Assembly: GCA_022266195.1 (NCBI GenBank)
Contig: WHVY01000001.1
Span: 3,286,001-3,350,000, forward strand
DNA length: 64,000 nucleotides
Source: Tetranychus cinnabarinus
Taxonomy: Eukaryota; Arthropoda; Arachnida; Trombidiformes; Tetranychidae
Direction of reading: 5' to 3'
Each line of letters begins with the position of its first letter. The stretch's first letter is position 1. A program made the position numbers and the translations under genes. The notes under the pieces were generated by a model. The model saw only the letters and a program-made list of their open reading frames with translations, was not told the origin of the DNA and ran no database searches. This document shows, piece by piece, positions 49,701-61,755 of this stretch.

Positions 49701-50263
49701 AATAAATATGTACAGAATAAAGTTGAATTGGATTGATGATAATTGAATGCTGAATGATTTCCATTTGTTGAGCTGTGAAATATTGCAACCAATTTGCTTG
49801 AAACTCATTATCATCTGTATATCAACTTGAATACAATCTTTCATTGCATCTCAATATGACTATAAAAATAGTGATAATATTGTGGTATCTTGAGGGTTGA
49901 AGAACGCAAAAAAAAGAGCTAACAAAAGACATTGTTGAGATGCTAGTGAAAGTGGAATAGCAAGAATGGTGAAAAGATGAATCTTGGAATTGTATTGAAG
50001 AAGAAAGAGAGTGCAAAAAACTGAGAAGAAGATTTTGAAGATGAGAAGAAAAAAAAGTCATCACAGGGAGTGAAAATTGGGAGTAAAAGAAATTGATTGT
50101 CAGAGTTTTTTGAGTGCAAAAGAGGGTGAGATGAACAAGCTGATCAAGGAATGGAAAAGAAAGGAAAAGTGGAAAGATGTGAAAAAATGGCTGTTAACTG
50201 ATACTTACCAATCTTGTATGATATATCATAGCAAAATATCAAGGAGAGAAATCGAAGAATCAT
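28705..50263 (-). CDS. Sidestep-family immunoglobulin receptor (Side-like), 10 coding exons
   Basis: Sidestep proteins are cell-surface receptors for Beat ligands in axon guidance. The model in transcript order is 50209-50263 (signal peptide MILRFLSLIFCYDISYKI), 48870-49193 (Ig1), 46300-46590 (Ig), 37833-38120 (Ig), 33613-33924 (FN3), 31973-32113 (membrane segment), 31599-31632, 31398-31501, 31200-31330 and 28705-29007. All junctions are GT-AG and in phase. The total is 660 residues. Ig1 has the Side hallmarks LMLFYKDG, YSLDARE and DEGEYRCRVDFR..KTRN. The second Ig has NIREGIDVILEC and GNYQCIAVNSVGEG, like fly Ig4. The third starts APICKPDQQLVYPIG, like fly Ig5. The FN3 exon has VENCT..N. The membrane helix is about 434-456, with a 200-residue tail. 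Equivalents of fly Ig2 and Ig3 were not found. The signal exon is the least certain. Confidence 0.87.
29008..31199. other. Last intron of the Sidestep-like gene
   Basis: A 2.2-kb AT-rich intron. On the plus strand an open frame of 106 codons (29901-30221) overlaps a stretch where CAGAA and AATTT blocks recur irregularly every 20-30 bp (about 29995-30160). I regard it as a degenerate minisatellite, not a gene. Confidence 0.4.
33925..37832. other. Intron between Ig and FN3 exons of the Sidestep-like gene
   Basis: A 3.9-kb intron carrying the miniature element at 34417-34626. The minus-strand frames at 35027-35334 and 36152-36355 have no recognisable similarity. Nothing else was seen. Confidence 0.5.
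34417..34626. mobile_element. 210-bp miniature element with TA target duplication
   Basis: The ends read AAGGGTGCACAAGAAGTAGA on the left and, reverse-complemented, AGGGGTGCACAAGAAGTAAA on the right. They are flanked by TA at 34415-34416 and 34627-34628. The interior is AT-rich without a coding frame. Terminal AGGGTGCAC-type repeats with TA duplication fit a Tc1/mariner-derived miniature element. It lies in the intron between the third Ig exon and the FN3 exon of the Sidestep-like gene. Confidence 0.8.
38121..46299. other. 8.2-kb intron of the Sidestep-like gene
   Basis: This intron lies between the second and third Ig exons. The left half (38.5-42.7 kb) is dominated by GAT-rich and poly-purine or poly-pyrimidine runs with many short chance frames. 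The right part holds a decayed repeat cluster at about 43.9-45.0 kb. Frames of up to 87 codons (42069-42332) show only low-complexity sequence. Confidence 0.5.
43919..44969. repeat. Decayed repeat cluster including an inverted-repeat element
   Basis: CATTTTACGCCTTCATG occurs at 43919 and again at 44071, with downstream matches (TTAGTGCT, CCTCAG, TATGCAGA, TTCGAACG or TTTGAACG), and a weaker third copy near 44386. Separately, TGGGCGTTC...TTTTCATCC at 44516 is inverted at about 44950-44968 with some divergence. It is flanked by TA (44513-44514 and 44970-44971), suggesting an old 455-bp miniature element (44515-44969). Copies are diverged and non-coding. Confidence 0.5.
46591..48869. other. Intron between first and second Ig exons of the Sidestep-like gene
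   Basis: I searched this 2.3-kb stretch for the two Ig exons expected from the fly gene order. No open frame of Ig length or DxGxYxC pattern was found on the minus strand. A short frame at 48604-48660 is flanked by splice-like sites but encodes nothing Ig-like. Confidence 0.45.
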
Positions 50264-50440
50264 TGCCCATGAAAAAAAGGAATCGTTTTGTGTTTCGTTT
50301 TCGTCTTCTTTTTCCTTTTCTTTTTCGGCTTTTCTTCCCTTTCCAATTCCACTTTCACTTTCTTCCTTCCTCCTCCTCCTCCTCCTTCACTCTTCCTCTC
50401 ACCCTTTCACTCACAATTTTCACTCTTTCCTGAGAGCAAT
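50264..50440 (-). promoter_or_regulatory. GA-rich leader or promoter upstream of the Sidestep-like gene
   Basis: Read on the minus strand, 50440 down to 50285 is an almost pure purine tract, including GGAGGAGGAGGAGGAGG, ending just before the proposed start codon at 50263. An out-of-frame ATG at 50270 (MGNDSSISLLDILL) overlaps that start. The GA tract may bind GAGA-type factors or be part of the 5' untranslated region. This is inferred from position. Confidence 0.35.
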
Positions 50441-53400
50441 ATATCAACGTAACTTCACCCACTTTGTTCACCAATTATTTTACGCCTTTTCCTTTTCCAA
50501 TTTGATGGAACAAGAAAAAGATTGAAATTTTGAAACCAAAAGCAAAATAAGGTTCAATCTGTGAGAGTAAACAAAAAAGGGTTAAATTTAATTGAGTAAA
50601 TAGAGTAAATTTGGCGAGTAAAATGTTTGATTCAACAAATTCAATTTCATTTTTTTTTCTTTGAAAAAAAGAGAAGAAAAAATTCTATTTCTAAATTCTA
50701 AAACCCATTTAATTATAAACACAAAACTCGAGTCAAAAGACAACATTTCCTTTGCTCAAATGTTAGATCAACTTGGAAGCTCAATGAAACAACATTGTCT
50801 CATCAACTTTTATTCAAAGCTTAAACTCTTTTTATTAACCCATCGTTCAACTTGATTGAGACAGTTTTTATTACCGTTAACAGGTTGTCAAAGTTAATTA
50901 CCAAGTTGCAATTGGAACCACAAAATCAATTGATTGCAATAAAATTGACTCACAACATTCCCTTTCATCTACAAACACATTTATAGCAGTTGAAATGACC
51001 TGAAACATGTTCGTATTGAGACTTTCAATGTTATCTTTTCTCACTTCTCATCAACATTGAGAGTCAATATATGTTATCGATAAAATGCAGCAATCACATT
51101 CAGCTTCACCATGAATCTTGAATATTTTCAAATGAAAGTTTGCAAAATTTTTGGGCCAAATTTTGTTCCATGAAAATGAAGAAATTTAATCAACTCTAAA
51201 TAATGATTCAAATTGTCTTTCGTTTTATTGGTGACAATTTATGGGAATGCCTTTTATTGCTGCCAGTTTAATTAAAACAATTTGTTTATCAACAGACAAT
51301 TTAAACACATTTGACTCTTTTATGTCGTCGGTTGATTGTTTTTGGTGAACACTTGGTAAACCAACAAATGAACAGGATTTAACAATGAGAAACAATTAAC
51401 TTTTATAGAGATAATTTTCACTCCAATTCACTGATAATGTAATAAGGAAATATTTTTGGCAATAGTTTTGGTTTCAACATTGGAATCAATAAGCTTATTA
51501 GGTTAACATCTTGATAACCAACAGAACATCTCAATCCTTTACTTTCACTTGAATCCTTCTGAGAATTGAGGAAATGAAACAGATTCTGGTCTCTCTACTT
51601 TTTTCCCCTTTTCTTCTCTTATCATGAATTCTTATAAACATTGATGATTTTCTCATTATCAATTCTCGTAACAACCTTTAAAAACAACTTCTCAACTCTT
51701 TATGCATGTAACCCTTTACCTCTCTTGTTTCCTTCCATGGATCCAGCAAATAATCAATTGCAAATCTGTTAGAAGTCTTTAATAATGAATTGATAAAGAA
51801 TCTCATGAAAGCAGAAAAAAACTTCAATGGAAACTTTGTATCAAAAGTTTACCATCAAATCTACATCAATCTGCAAGTTTTCAATGATCTCGATGTTTTT
51901 TGCTTCTCTTCATAAATAAAGATTTTAAACAATTTTCTCATTTCACTTTTTTCGTCAAACGATGAAACCAACTTCAACATGGACTAAGGAAGGGAATGCG
52001 TTTCAGACGAAATGAAGTTGCATGATGAGCATTTTATCTCAGATGTTCTGACGAAAGTTCAATCGACTTTTAAAGACAGCAACAGAAATGCTTTTTTGTA
52101 TATTCTGAGTGAACCTTCGGGTTAGAAACACATGGCACTTTCTGATGTAAAAATATCTGAATTGAGTTTAACCTTGTCATAAGTCAATGTACATTTGATG
52201 AAAAATGAGTTTAATAAAAATTATTTTACCATTCATTTCATTTTTTAGTTGACAGTTTGAATGAAGTTTTTCAAAGTAAAACAAGTTTGGAATTGTCATG
52301 AAACGAAATTTCAATTTTCTCTCACAATTTAATTCCATTTACTTTGGTCAAAGAATATTAATTTATACTGGAAAATGCTGTTTATTAAATTATCATAACA
52401 TTTTGATTCCCTTTTCATGGTAAGATTAGATTGTTGAATAAATTAAGATTAATTAATGTTAATCAACACTGTTTCGAACAATAAGCTTCAAGACGAAACT
52501 GCGTAAAGAGTTCAATGCAAATTCAACGTTAGTTTGTTCATTATATCATAATTAATAGAAGCTGATTGTAATCAGTTTGACTGGGAAAAGTTTCAAACTC
52601 AATGTTAGTCTTTTTAAGCAAAGCTTACAATTGAAAGGTTAAATTTAATTTCATTACGTTTAACCCTTTTTTACATTCACATTTTGCGTCTTTCATTGAA
52701 AAGGGAAAAATGTTTCACTATTCTGGTTATTATCTGGAGATTCAATGGGAATACAATTTGAAACAGTTTTTCTTCAACTCGAAACATTGTAACAAACTTG
52801 AACAATCGTCACTTTGAAAGTTACTTGAGAGGAAAAGATAAAAATAAATGGTCAACATCCATTGATCGACTTTTAATGATCAATCTTTCAATCGTTGAGA
52901 GTCTCAAACAAGTATTAATAAGCCAAGATCAAACACTTTCTTCAGTCAACCTTTTCTCATTTTACTTCAACTTTTCAGCCTTTTTTTACATTGAAAAAGA
53001 CTGAAGAGACGAAAGAAAAGTTGAGTTAAATCCAGAGGAAAAGAGGAAAATCATTCCAATTTATTCAGATAATCTTCGATGTGATCTTCGATTTGGGAAA
53101 AGTCGAAGAAATGATAATATCTTGGAGTAGCATTTTGTTTTACTAGATTTTGATAAAAACCAAAATCGGTGAATTAATCATGTTCTTGGGATATGCGATT
53201 ATCTGTGAAACAGTATTAGAGAAACAGTAACAAACAGAAAATTTCATTATTGCAAAATGATAAATGAATCTGAGATTTAGAGCGAAAAATGCTGTTGATA
53301 CTTGGAACAAGCACGCAATCATTTCCAAATTTGTTCCTTCAAGTCAACTTATTACATTTGATTCCAATCGATTCTACCTTTCGCTTTTGAGTAAACTTTG

Positions 53401-56400
53401 ATGCTTAAACTCATGAAGAGATTAAAATGAAGACTCAAAAGCTATTCTAACTAATGCTTGAATAGCAAAAAATAATTGACACACAAATTTATGTGAGATC
53501 GACTTGTGTAAGTCTAAAAACTTTCACTCTGCAATGTTCAATGACCAATTTCAGGCCAAATATATGTTATAATTATGGATAAACTGTGAACGGTAAACAT
53601 TATGGATCGATTCAAAATTACGAGAGTTTTATTTGACATAAAAGACTACAGCACTTAAGGTTAACAGAAACAAAAACACATGAATTGGGCAAATTGGATA
53701 ATTGAGGGGAAAAGTGAAAAATCGGCTTTTATTTCTCTGTTTAATGTATCTTTTTAAGAAATCAATGAACCATAAGAGGAATGAAATGGATTTAGTAACT
53801 TTGAACACTTTTGAAATTTATTAATATCATCTAAAGACAAGCAAGCTACAGATTGAACGATATAACTTGAGTCTTTAATTGACGAGAATTGCCAAAAAGA
53901 ATCAGATTAATGCAAGATTTCACTAAATGCAAATCATTTCATCTTTTATGCTGCAAAACTCGAGACACAATCTGAAAGTCAAACATCAGATCAAAGAGTT
54001 TGGCATTTTGCATAATGAAAACCAATCCAGAAGACAATATCGAAGATTGATTCGGAGTCAAACAGCAAGTTAGAACCGAATTTTCATGTGTACAGTTCAA
54101 GCAATCCGATCATTTGATGGATCATTGAATGAATGATCTTGAAATGAAGAAAAGCACAATTTAGCGGTTTAGGGGAAAAAGTTAACCAAACCTGTTAATA
54201 TTATCTTGATAATTTGGTGAAATAAGTTATTATCATGAAACATTATTTAGAGTAAATATTTCATTTGAGTTATTTTTGCTAGCTTTTACTAATTACATGC
54301 CATTGTAGACCATTTTATTGAAAAAGCAACAAAAAAGCTTTTCATTTGAACATTGAATTATTCACTTGAACATTATTTATTCATCCCATTACAATTGAAT
54401 ATTGTATTTTGCCAAGAATCTTATTTTTGTGGAAAATATTTTTTACTTGTTTTTTTTTCTGTGTGTTTCCACATTCTTTTTTCCTCTTCCCTTACCATTC
54501 TTCAAACAATGTTTCCCATTTAATCAACAATAAATCAATCAATCATTGGTTTATTATTCTTTTATTCAACCACCATCTATAAAGACCTTAATCTTGCAAG
54601 AATAACGTTTCTTTCTCTTCATCATGCCTTTCATCTTGTTCATCCTCTTTTGCTGTTCAATTTTGTACTCTTGTTTAGATCATCTTTATTGTGTACTTTT
54701 TGTCGATACAAACATTCTCATGTGTTTAATGATGAGCCTGATCAAGTGAGAACTCATTTCATCTCATGTTTCATGGTAGCAAACAATCTTATCTCTTGTA
54801 AGCCTCTATTGTTTTCCTCTGGTTCCAACATTGCAGGACGAGAATCAACTACTTTTCATTGTCACAAAATAATAAGCATTTACGTTGATTAATTATCTTT
54901 TAAATTCACTATCAATTGCTAGGAAAATATTGAGAAGTTCAACGATCTAAAAAAGAGAAGCAACTTTGTTCCGAGTCGAGTTGGGTTGGAATAACGAATT
55001 AATGTTTCGTCGTGTTTATTGCTTGCGTTTGGATGACTCTTTGGTTTTGACGCTGGATTCAATTTTATCATTCAACTCGATTCAATGTCTCAATGATTAA
55101 CCTGCAACTGGCCAGTGCATTAACAACTGAATAATCATCATTTGAATGACTGTTGATTGAGCTTGTGAAAATGGTAAACACTGAAAGCAGATTAAGTGAG
55201 CAAGAAAAAGGTTGAACAATTGATGGCTATGAATTGTATTCCCAAGGAACTAATGAACAGTGAATATTGAGTTCTATTAGATTAAATAATAATGATGATA
55301 ATAATAAAGGCTCATTTTTTATCCCAAAGTGAATATTAGCTGTAAAAATAAGCATCATCATGATTGTCAAGGAAAATATAAACAGTGCAAAACGATTTGT
55401 CTGGAAACATTGTTTTCATTCAAACTTTTGTAACCAGAAATGATGACAGAAAAGTTGCAAAGAAACAAAAATCCATTTCTCTTCAACCATTTTTGCTCTT
55501 TTCAAGTCGACTCGACTTCAAACGAACTTATTAAATACAAAGAAATAACGATTTATTACTGCTTATTTTAGCTCGATGCTTTACCCAAACTACAAACTTT
55601 ACTTTCAAATGGTTGACGGGTTATACACGGATGAAGTCAGTTTATTTAGTTTCTAGAGCTCTATTGAGCTCAATTCAGAGGACAATCATCTCGATATCCA
55701 GATATTGCAAATCGAATTGACTATTTCTCAAAAATATAATTTAATCGAGTGTTAGCGACTGATTTTCATCAACTTTTATACAAACTCAAGCAAATCGTCG
55801 CTCAATTTTTAAATCCATTGGTTTGCGATTATCGACAAATAATAGATTTGCTAATACAAAGTGATTTTGAGATGAAACTTCATTTTCACCATATTCGTAG
55901 CTTCTTTACAGAAAATATTAGTACATCTTCTTATGAAGACTCGAGTCTGCCTAATAATAAACAGTTTATTTATGCATTTGACACAAAGCTTAGCCCATTA
56001 ACAATTTGATCCACATCGGGTTATTTCAATATCATCATTGAGACAGTATATTGGGCTCAACAACTGCACTAATAGCGAAGTGGATCCTTTTGTACGTTAA
56101 CTTGAAGTTCATTTAATAGGTTTGTTAATTGATTTTGTTGCACAAATTGAGAGTTGATCATTAGATTAATTTACAATAAACTGAAGCAACTCTGAACACT
56201 TTATTAGATAACACTAAAAGCATCTTTAATGAGTCAATTTCAACCAACATATTTTCAATTAACCTGCTCCAAGCTCAGTTCAATTGATTAAACCATCAAA
56301 TTATAACCATCAAGATTGTTCCAAACCGATCAAACAATTTTCTTAACATTTAAAAAGCTGTTCACCTTTGAAACTTCACATCAACTTGAACCCGGTTATT

Positions 56401-57957
56401 AAAGCAAAATTTAAGCGCCTTTTCCTGCTAAACCTTCATTTCTCAAATGGCGTCCTTCAACAGACAATAAATTGCTGCAAAATAAATCCAACAAGACAAA
56501 TTTGATCAACAATTCAAAAAAGCTGCTCAAATTACGCCCATCAAAAACAAAGCATTCACTCCCAGTTGATTGTTGTTACAGATAAGCAACCCTAAAGGAA
56601 ACAAAAACAAATGAACAAAATGATGAAATGAGCCAAAAAAGAGCTTTTGAAACAAGAAAAGGACCCAAATTTTCCATTATAATAATACGCTATCAATTCT
56701 AATGTGAGATTCATATTATAATTTTCTTTATCCTTTTTTACTCCATCATCTTCATATGCATATTATTAACACTTTAAGTCGCACTTTTTTCCCTCAAAAA
56801 ACTTATTATCATACAATTAGACAGGTGACAGAGGAAGAGAGAGAAAAAAAGAAACGTTGAAAAAGGACAAAAAACACACGAATAAAGAAGAGACTGTAAT
56901 ATCAATTTAATAAGAAACTATTCCAACACTCCTGGCATTCTCATCATTAGCATAAAGACTGGGAGTGATAATATTTCATCTCATGATTATAACTGCAAGC
57001 CATTTGCTTGTTTCATCTATCATCATGAATCTTTGCGGTTAAAGTCTTTAAACTAATGTGCCATTTGTGCAGATCCAAAGCCCAGCTACCTTCCAATGTC
57101 TAACCTTTATCCTTGGCCTGTCCTCTGACTCTAACATGAGAACGAGACAAAGTCGAAACATCAACCGTTCAGTACTTTCTTAATGGTTATTTTATTATTT
57201 GTTGCTTCACTTGGATTACTTGTTTGCAATAGTTAATGTTATCCTCTTAAAATGCATTATTGTTATTAGTTTGAAATGGAAAAGCAAAAGTGATGAGTAA
57301 AAAAGTACAATTAAATTTGGTTTCGAACTTTTTTTTCTCTCATTTTTACTTTTTTTGCTCCTCTAATTCGCATGTTATTATAAATGTAAACTGAAATGTT
57401 TCCACTTGTTTGGATCAATTCTTTTTTCTCTGTTTTTCTTTTCGTTCTGAGACTTTCTTGTTTTGTTTCTTGTGTGTTTACAGTTAGTTTTTTTTTGTTT
57501 GAAATGATTGAGTTTCCCGAAAGATTCAATTCGGGATAAGAAAAGGTTTCAAGTAAATAAAATTATTTGAATAAACAGAAGAGATGAATGAAACTTTAAA
57601 GAGGATAAAAGAGGAAAAAAACGAAGAGAACAATTAGATTAAAAATATTCTCATGAGGACATTGTTTCGTATCCAATTTCGTTGCCATTTCTGTTTTCAT
57701 TTCCTTTCCTTTTCTCGTTAAAACTATCAATTATAATTCAGGAATGAAAGATTATCTTGGAGTGAGAAAAATTTTGATTTCGTTTCGGATCAAGTTCAAC
57801 TCTCAACTCAGGGTTGTGGTTAAGGTTTTGATTGCTGTTGCTAAGACTAATGAACTAATTAGCCCAGTTAATCAGTGTTAATTTTCTTGAGATTGATGAT
57901 TCCTTCAAAATGACGAAGAGATTCAAGTGAAATTCAATAAATCTCAATCTTTGCTAT
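50441..57957. other. Gene-poor intergenic region
   Basis: 7.5 kb of AT-rich DNA without a recognisable gene on either strand. Frames of 60-86 codons (52798-53004, 53143-53328, 54650-54892, 55749-56009, 57311-57529) have no domain, signal peptide or splice context that I recognise. Regulatory DNA of the Sidestep-like gene may lie here. Confidence 0.5.
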
Positions 57958-57959
57958 TA

Positions 57960-59237
57960 AGGTATGACTGGTAAAGAATGGAAATAAAATCTTTGAAATT
58001 TGATGGCGACTCACAGTCTAGACATATTGTCACCAAATTAGACTTGTTTTAACAGAAATTTAGTGGGCTTCAATTTTATACCATTTTTAAGTTAGTTTCA
58101 TTTTGTTATTCAATTAAAATGGTGCTAAGTTTAAGTGATCGTCGAAATATCATAGTTTCTTTTGTTGGTGCTCACCCAGAACTCAGTTTGTATGAATGCA
58201 GTAAACGACTGAGTGATCATGGAATCAAATTAGGTGCAGTCTATCGAATTGGTAAAAGAGTTCGGAATAAAGAAAACATAACTAATCATGAAAATTGTGG
58301 CCGAAAACCGATCAAAATGACGGCGCGCAAAGCGGCCCGTTTCAAAAAAGTTGCTGAAGGTTGGAATGGTTCACAAAGAGAACTGGCCTCAAAATTCGAT
58401 ATTTCCCTCATCTATTGCCAGGAATTATTGAAAAAATTTGGTATAAAAGCCTGGAAACGGATCGATGCACCCAAATCAACTCCTGGTCAACTCATTCGCC
58501 AAAGTGAGAGATTGAAAGTGATGGCAAATGAATTAGTGCCAGTTAATGGACAAATTGACCTGATAGAAGATGATGAATCCTACTTTCCACTATCAGGGAA
58601 ATTGAATAAGTATTATTTAGCAAATTCCCCACAAAAAGTATGTCCTGATACCCGATTCAACCCGAGGTCAAAATTCGAAAAAAGACTATGCGTTTGGATC
58701 GCTATCTCCAAAAAAGGCCATTCTGAACCATTTTTTCTCCCGGCAAATTGTGCGGTCAATTCAGAAATATATCGGACCGAATGTATTGAAAAAAGATTGG
58801 TCCCTTTTATCAATAAAAATTACCAAAATTGGCGATATTTGTTTTGGCCAGATGGCGCTTCAAGTCATTATGCAAAGGAAACTATCGAAACACTCGAAAA
58901 AAATGGCATAGAATATGTCAAAAAAGATCAAAACCCACCTAATGTGCCGCAATTAAGGTCAATTGAAAGGTTTTGGGCACATTTGAAACAAAAAGTTTAC
59001 TCGAAAAATTGGTGTGCTGCAAATTTCGACAGCCTTAAACGCAGGATTAAATCTAAGTTAAATGAATTTGATTCTGAATATTTTATCAGATTATTTGTCC
59101 ATGAAAAAGAAAAAATCAGTTTAGCAGCTGAGAATGGACCACTTTCGGTTATAAGAATGAATTAAAGAAAAAATTCTAATAATTAAGCTCAAAAATTGAC
59201 TAAATTGATTTATTTCCATTCTTTACCAGTCATACCT
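57960..59237 (+). mobile_element. Intact Tc1/mariner element, DD37E type
   Basis: A 1278-bp element bounded by perfect 29-bp inverted repeats (57960-57988 and 59209-59237) starting AGGTATGACTGGTAAAGAAT. TA duplications lie at 57958-57959 and 59238-59239. It contains one uninterrupted transposase gene and about 160 bp of 5' and 70 bp of 3' non-coding sequence. Identical ends and an open frame suggest recent insertion. Confidence 0.95.
58119..59165 (+). CDS. Tc1/mariner transposase (DD37E)
   Basis: A 348-residue single-exon cut-and-paste transposase. Residues 1-50 and 65-120 look like two helix-turn-helix DNA-binding units, joined by a CGRKPIK motif in the position of the family's GRPR hook. 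The catalytic domain shows DDESYF (first Asp), FWPDGASSHYA (second Asp) and RSIERFWAHLKQKVY (Glu). The spacing is 92 residues between the two Asp and 37 between Asp and Glu. This defines a DD37E member, a group described from mosquitoes. Length and motif set are complete and no frameshift or stop is seen. The first ATG follows the left terminal repeat by 130 bp. It could be active, but that cannot be judged from sequence alone. Confidence 0.94.
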   Translation: MVLSLSDRRNIIVSFVGAHPELSLYECSKRLSDHGIKLGAVYRIGKRVRNKENITNHENCGRKPIKMTARKAARFKKVAEGWNGSQRELASKFDISLIYCQELLKKFGIKAWKRIDAPKSTPGQLIRQSERLKVMANELVPVNGQIDLIEDDESYFPLSGKLNKYYLANSPQKVCPDTRFNPRSKFEKRLCVWIAISKKGHSEPFFLPANCAVNSEIYRTECIEKRLVPFINKNYQNWRYLFWPDGASSHYAKETIETLEKNGIEYVKKDQNPPNVPQLRSIERFWAHLKQKVYSKNWCAANFDSLKRRIKSKLNEFDSEYFIRLFVHEKEKISLAAENGPLSVIRMN

Positions 59238-61530
59238 TACTAAAATAAAATAATGGTTACTTTCAATTCTGATTTCAAGAGATTATCGATTTATCCATGT
59301 ACAAATTGTACGGCAAAACCTTTTCATCTTTCAGTACTTCAGTATCACTTCAGAACATATTTTCATATAAGAATGGATCGTTTACCTGCATGAAACAGTT
59401 TGAGTCTTTTCAAACTAACAGATTAGATCAGACTCGAAGGTGTGAAAGTCAAGCAAAAATTGTTCACTTTTTAAGAAAACTCAATTTCGGTTAAAATGTG
59501 ACTTGCTCGCTAACTCTCAAAATAAATATGAACAGTTTCAACTTCATTGGGACCTTGTTTCAAATCCATTCACATGAAATGATTACTTTAAGTACGCAAA
59601 CCAAGTATTTAAAATGAGTGCTTTTGAAACTTCTCTACATTTCACTCTTTAACCTGAATAAGCAAACACCGTACGAGGACCTGGGACAAGGATGAGGATT
59701 CTATGAGTCTAAAAAGGCCAGACTGTCCAGTTGATTGAGCAGAACGTGTTTTTGATCATAACATCTACATTTGGAGCCTGCAATTAACTCTTGTAGACCT
59801 GAGCTTCTGTTTACTTTCAATTTATTTTTCATGGAACTGAACTCTAAGAAATATAATCAGTAATTTTAGTTCACAAAATGAATGCACTTAAAGATCTGAC
59901 ATCAATAATTCACATTTTTATTGACTAAATTCATCATAATTTGAAATAAAAATACTTTTACAGAAATCGAGGAATTAAAGTGGAAACAGTTTTGTACAGT
60001 TCAGATGCAAAACAAAACTTCACAGTTTTACAATTATACTTTAAATCTACCATAAAATTTGTTCTCATGGTTTGAGATATTCGTAGCAATGAATTTTTCA
60101 AACATTAATTTTGTCAAAAATCTTGTAATTCACATTTTCATTAGACTTGATCAGCATCAATCTTTTACACCATTTCATTGAATTTTTCATCTCATGAATG
60201 AAAGAGATCAGATTTCGAAGCTCATGATCCAGTATTTTCTGGTTATCAGTTTCACAGGAATTTTTTAGATTATTCAAATTATTGAGAGCAACCATGAATG
60301 GGGAGAAAAATTATGCGAAATTTTCACACAAATTCTTCTGTAAACAAATTTTCTAATTCAATGTTTACAAATTGTTCATCACTTTATGAATCAACATGAA
60401 ACGATAATTAACTCTTGTTATCAAATTTCAATTCTAAACATTTGTCTCTTATCGGTTGTCGCTTCAATCGATTGCTTAGCAAGTTAGAATGAAAAAAATG
60501 AGATTCTCATTGATATTGAATTGAAACAAAACTTTCCGAGTATTTTGTTCATTTCCTTGGTAACCAGTCAGTTTTCTTCGAAATTGAAAAAGCAAAGAGA
60601 TCTAAATGAACTAAACGAAAGTATAACATGAAATAGAAAACGAAAAAGAATCAAAATTGTTGACAGAAATTTCATTTCATTTGTTTCTGTGTACTTTTCA
60701 ACTACGAATAGACATTAACAAGTAAACCTTTTCCTTTGTTTAATCAACAACAAAAGTGAAACAAAATGGTACAAAAACTGTGCAAATAAGTAAAATATCA
60801 CTTTTCCATCAACATAATGAGATGAAATTGCTCAAAATTAATATCAAGAAACATTATTAAATGAAAAATTAGAGTCAAATTACTTGCAACATTAAATTCT
60901 AATGAATCTTAATTGAATGTTGTCATCATTTATACATCTGTAATTATGTTTGCTTTCAGTCTTCATCTAGTCTAACGATTTTCAAATGACAACATTTATT
61001 CAAAGTTCAAAAGTCTAATGAATTTAATCTATTCGTTCATTTAGGCACGTTTGAGAGGAGAAAAATAAACTCGGAAAGTTTCGTGTTTCTGTATTGAAAA
61101 ATCTTTATAATGCACGATAGCTAAATCTTCAGTCCAAACTATCAAAATTCAAGGTTTGGAACTCGATCAATATGTAAATTATCAAAGAATGAAAAATGGA
61201 CAAAATTTCTCAAAATTCTTGTGAGGTCTTTGAGTTCTCAGTGAATTCAGTGAATAGTTCTTTGAACGGTATTCAACTTTTCATTTCTACAGGAATGAAT
61301 TGCATTCCAAATGCAAAGAGAGCTAAGCTTTGAGTGACTTTGAAGGGGAATTTTTTCACTAAATCATTCATAATTCATCAGAATAAATTAAAGATTAAAA
61401 AATGTGATTCATATCGATCTAAGCATTTATCGCTACGTTTTAAAAAAAATTTAATTGTATTGCTGAGCATTCCCCTGGTTACTGTTCTGGATTTTTTCAA
61501 TTCACTTTTATTCCGTGGATTCACAGGATA
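59238..61530. other. Gene-poor intergenic region right of the mariner
   Basis: No gene is recognised. Frames at 59297-59494 (+) and 60098-60295 (-) are short and featureless. The DNA is AT-rich with no clear repeat. Confidence 0.5.
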
Positions 61531-61755
61531 AAAGCTCTCACTTTGCCTCATCATAGCCCAATGAGTAGTCGAGTAGGTTGAGGTCAGGAGAGTTTGATGA
61601 CCAAGCAAAATAGGATCGACGAATAATAATTTTATCAGTAAAAATTACCCCAATAAAGTTCAAGTGTTGTCGGTGCATTAGAACTTAGCGCCATCTTGTT
61701 CGAAAAAACGCTTCCAATTTTCTCGATTTTTACTAACTTAGGAATGAAAAAGTTC
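61531..61755 (-). pseudogene. Decayed Tc1/mariner-type transposase fragment
   Basis: On the minus strand, pieces in different frames read FFEQDGA (around 61680-61705), then IIIRRSYFAWSSNSPDLNLLDYSLGY (around 61550-61635). They match the QDGAPxH ... SPDLxPLDFxLWGY catalytic region of mariner-like transposases, whose last catalytic residue is the Asp of LDF. Stops and frameshifts separate the pieces, and the N-terminal half is not recognisable. It differs from the DD37E transposase at 58-59 kb, so at least two lineages have invaded this locus. Confidence 0.7.

Noticed and set aside
50077..50433. 118-codon plus-strand frame with Lys-rich start and Phe/Ser-rich end
   Set aside because: It overlaps the GA-rich leader and the signal-peptide exon of the minus-strand Sidestep-like gene, and its second half is a plain pyrimidine tract.
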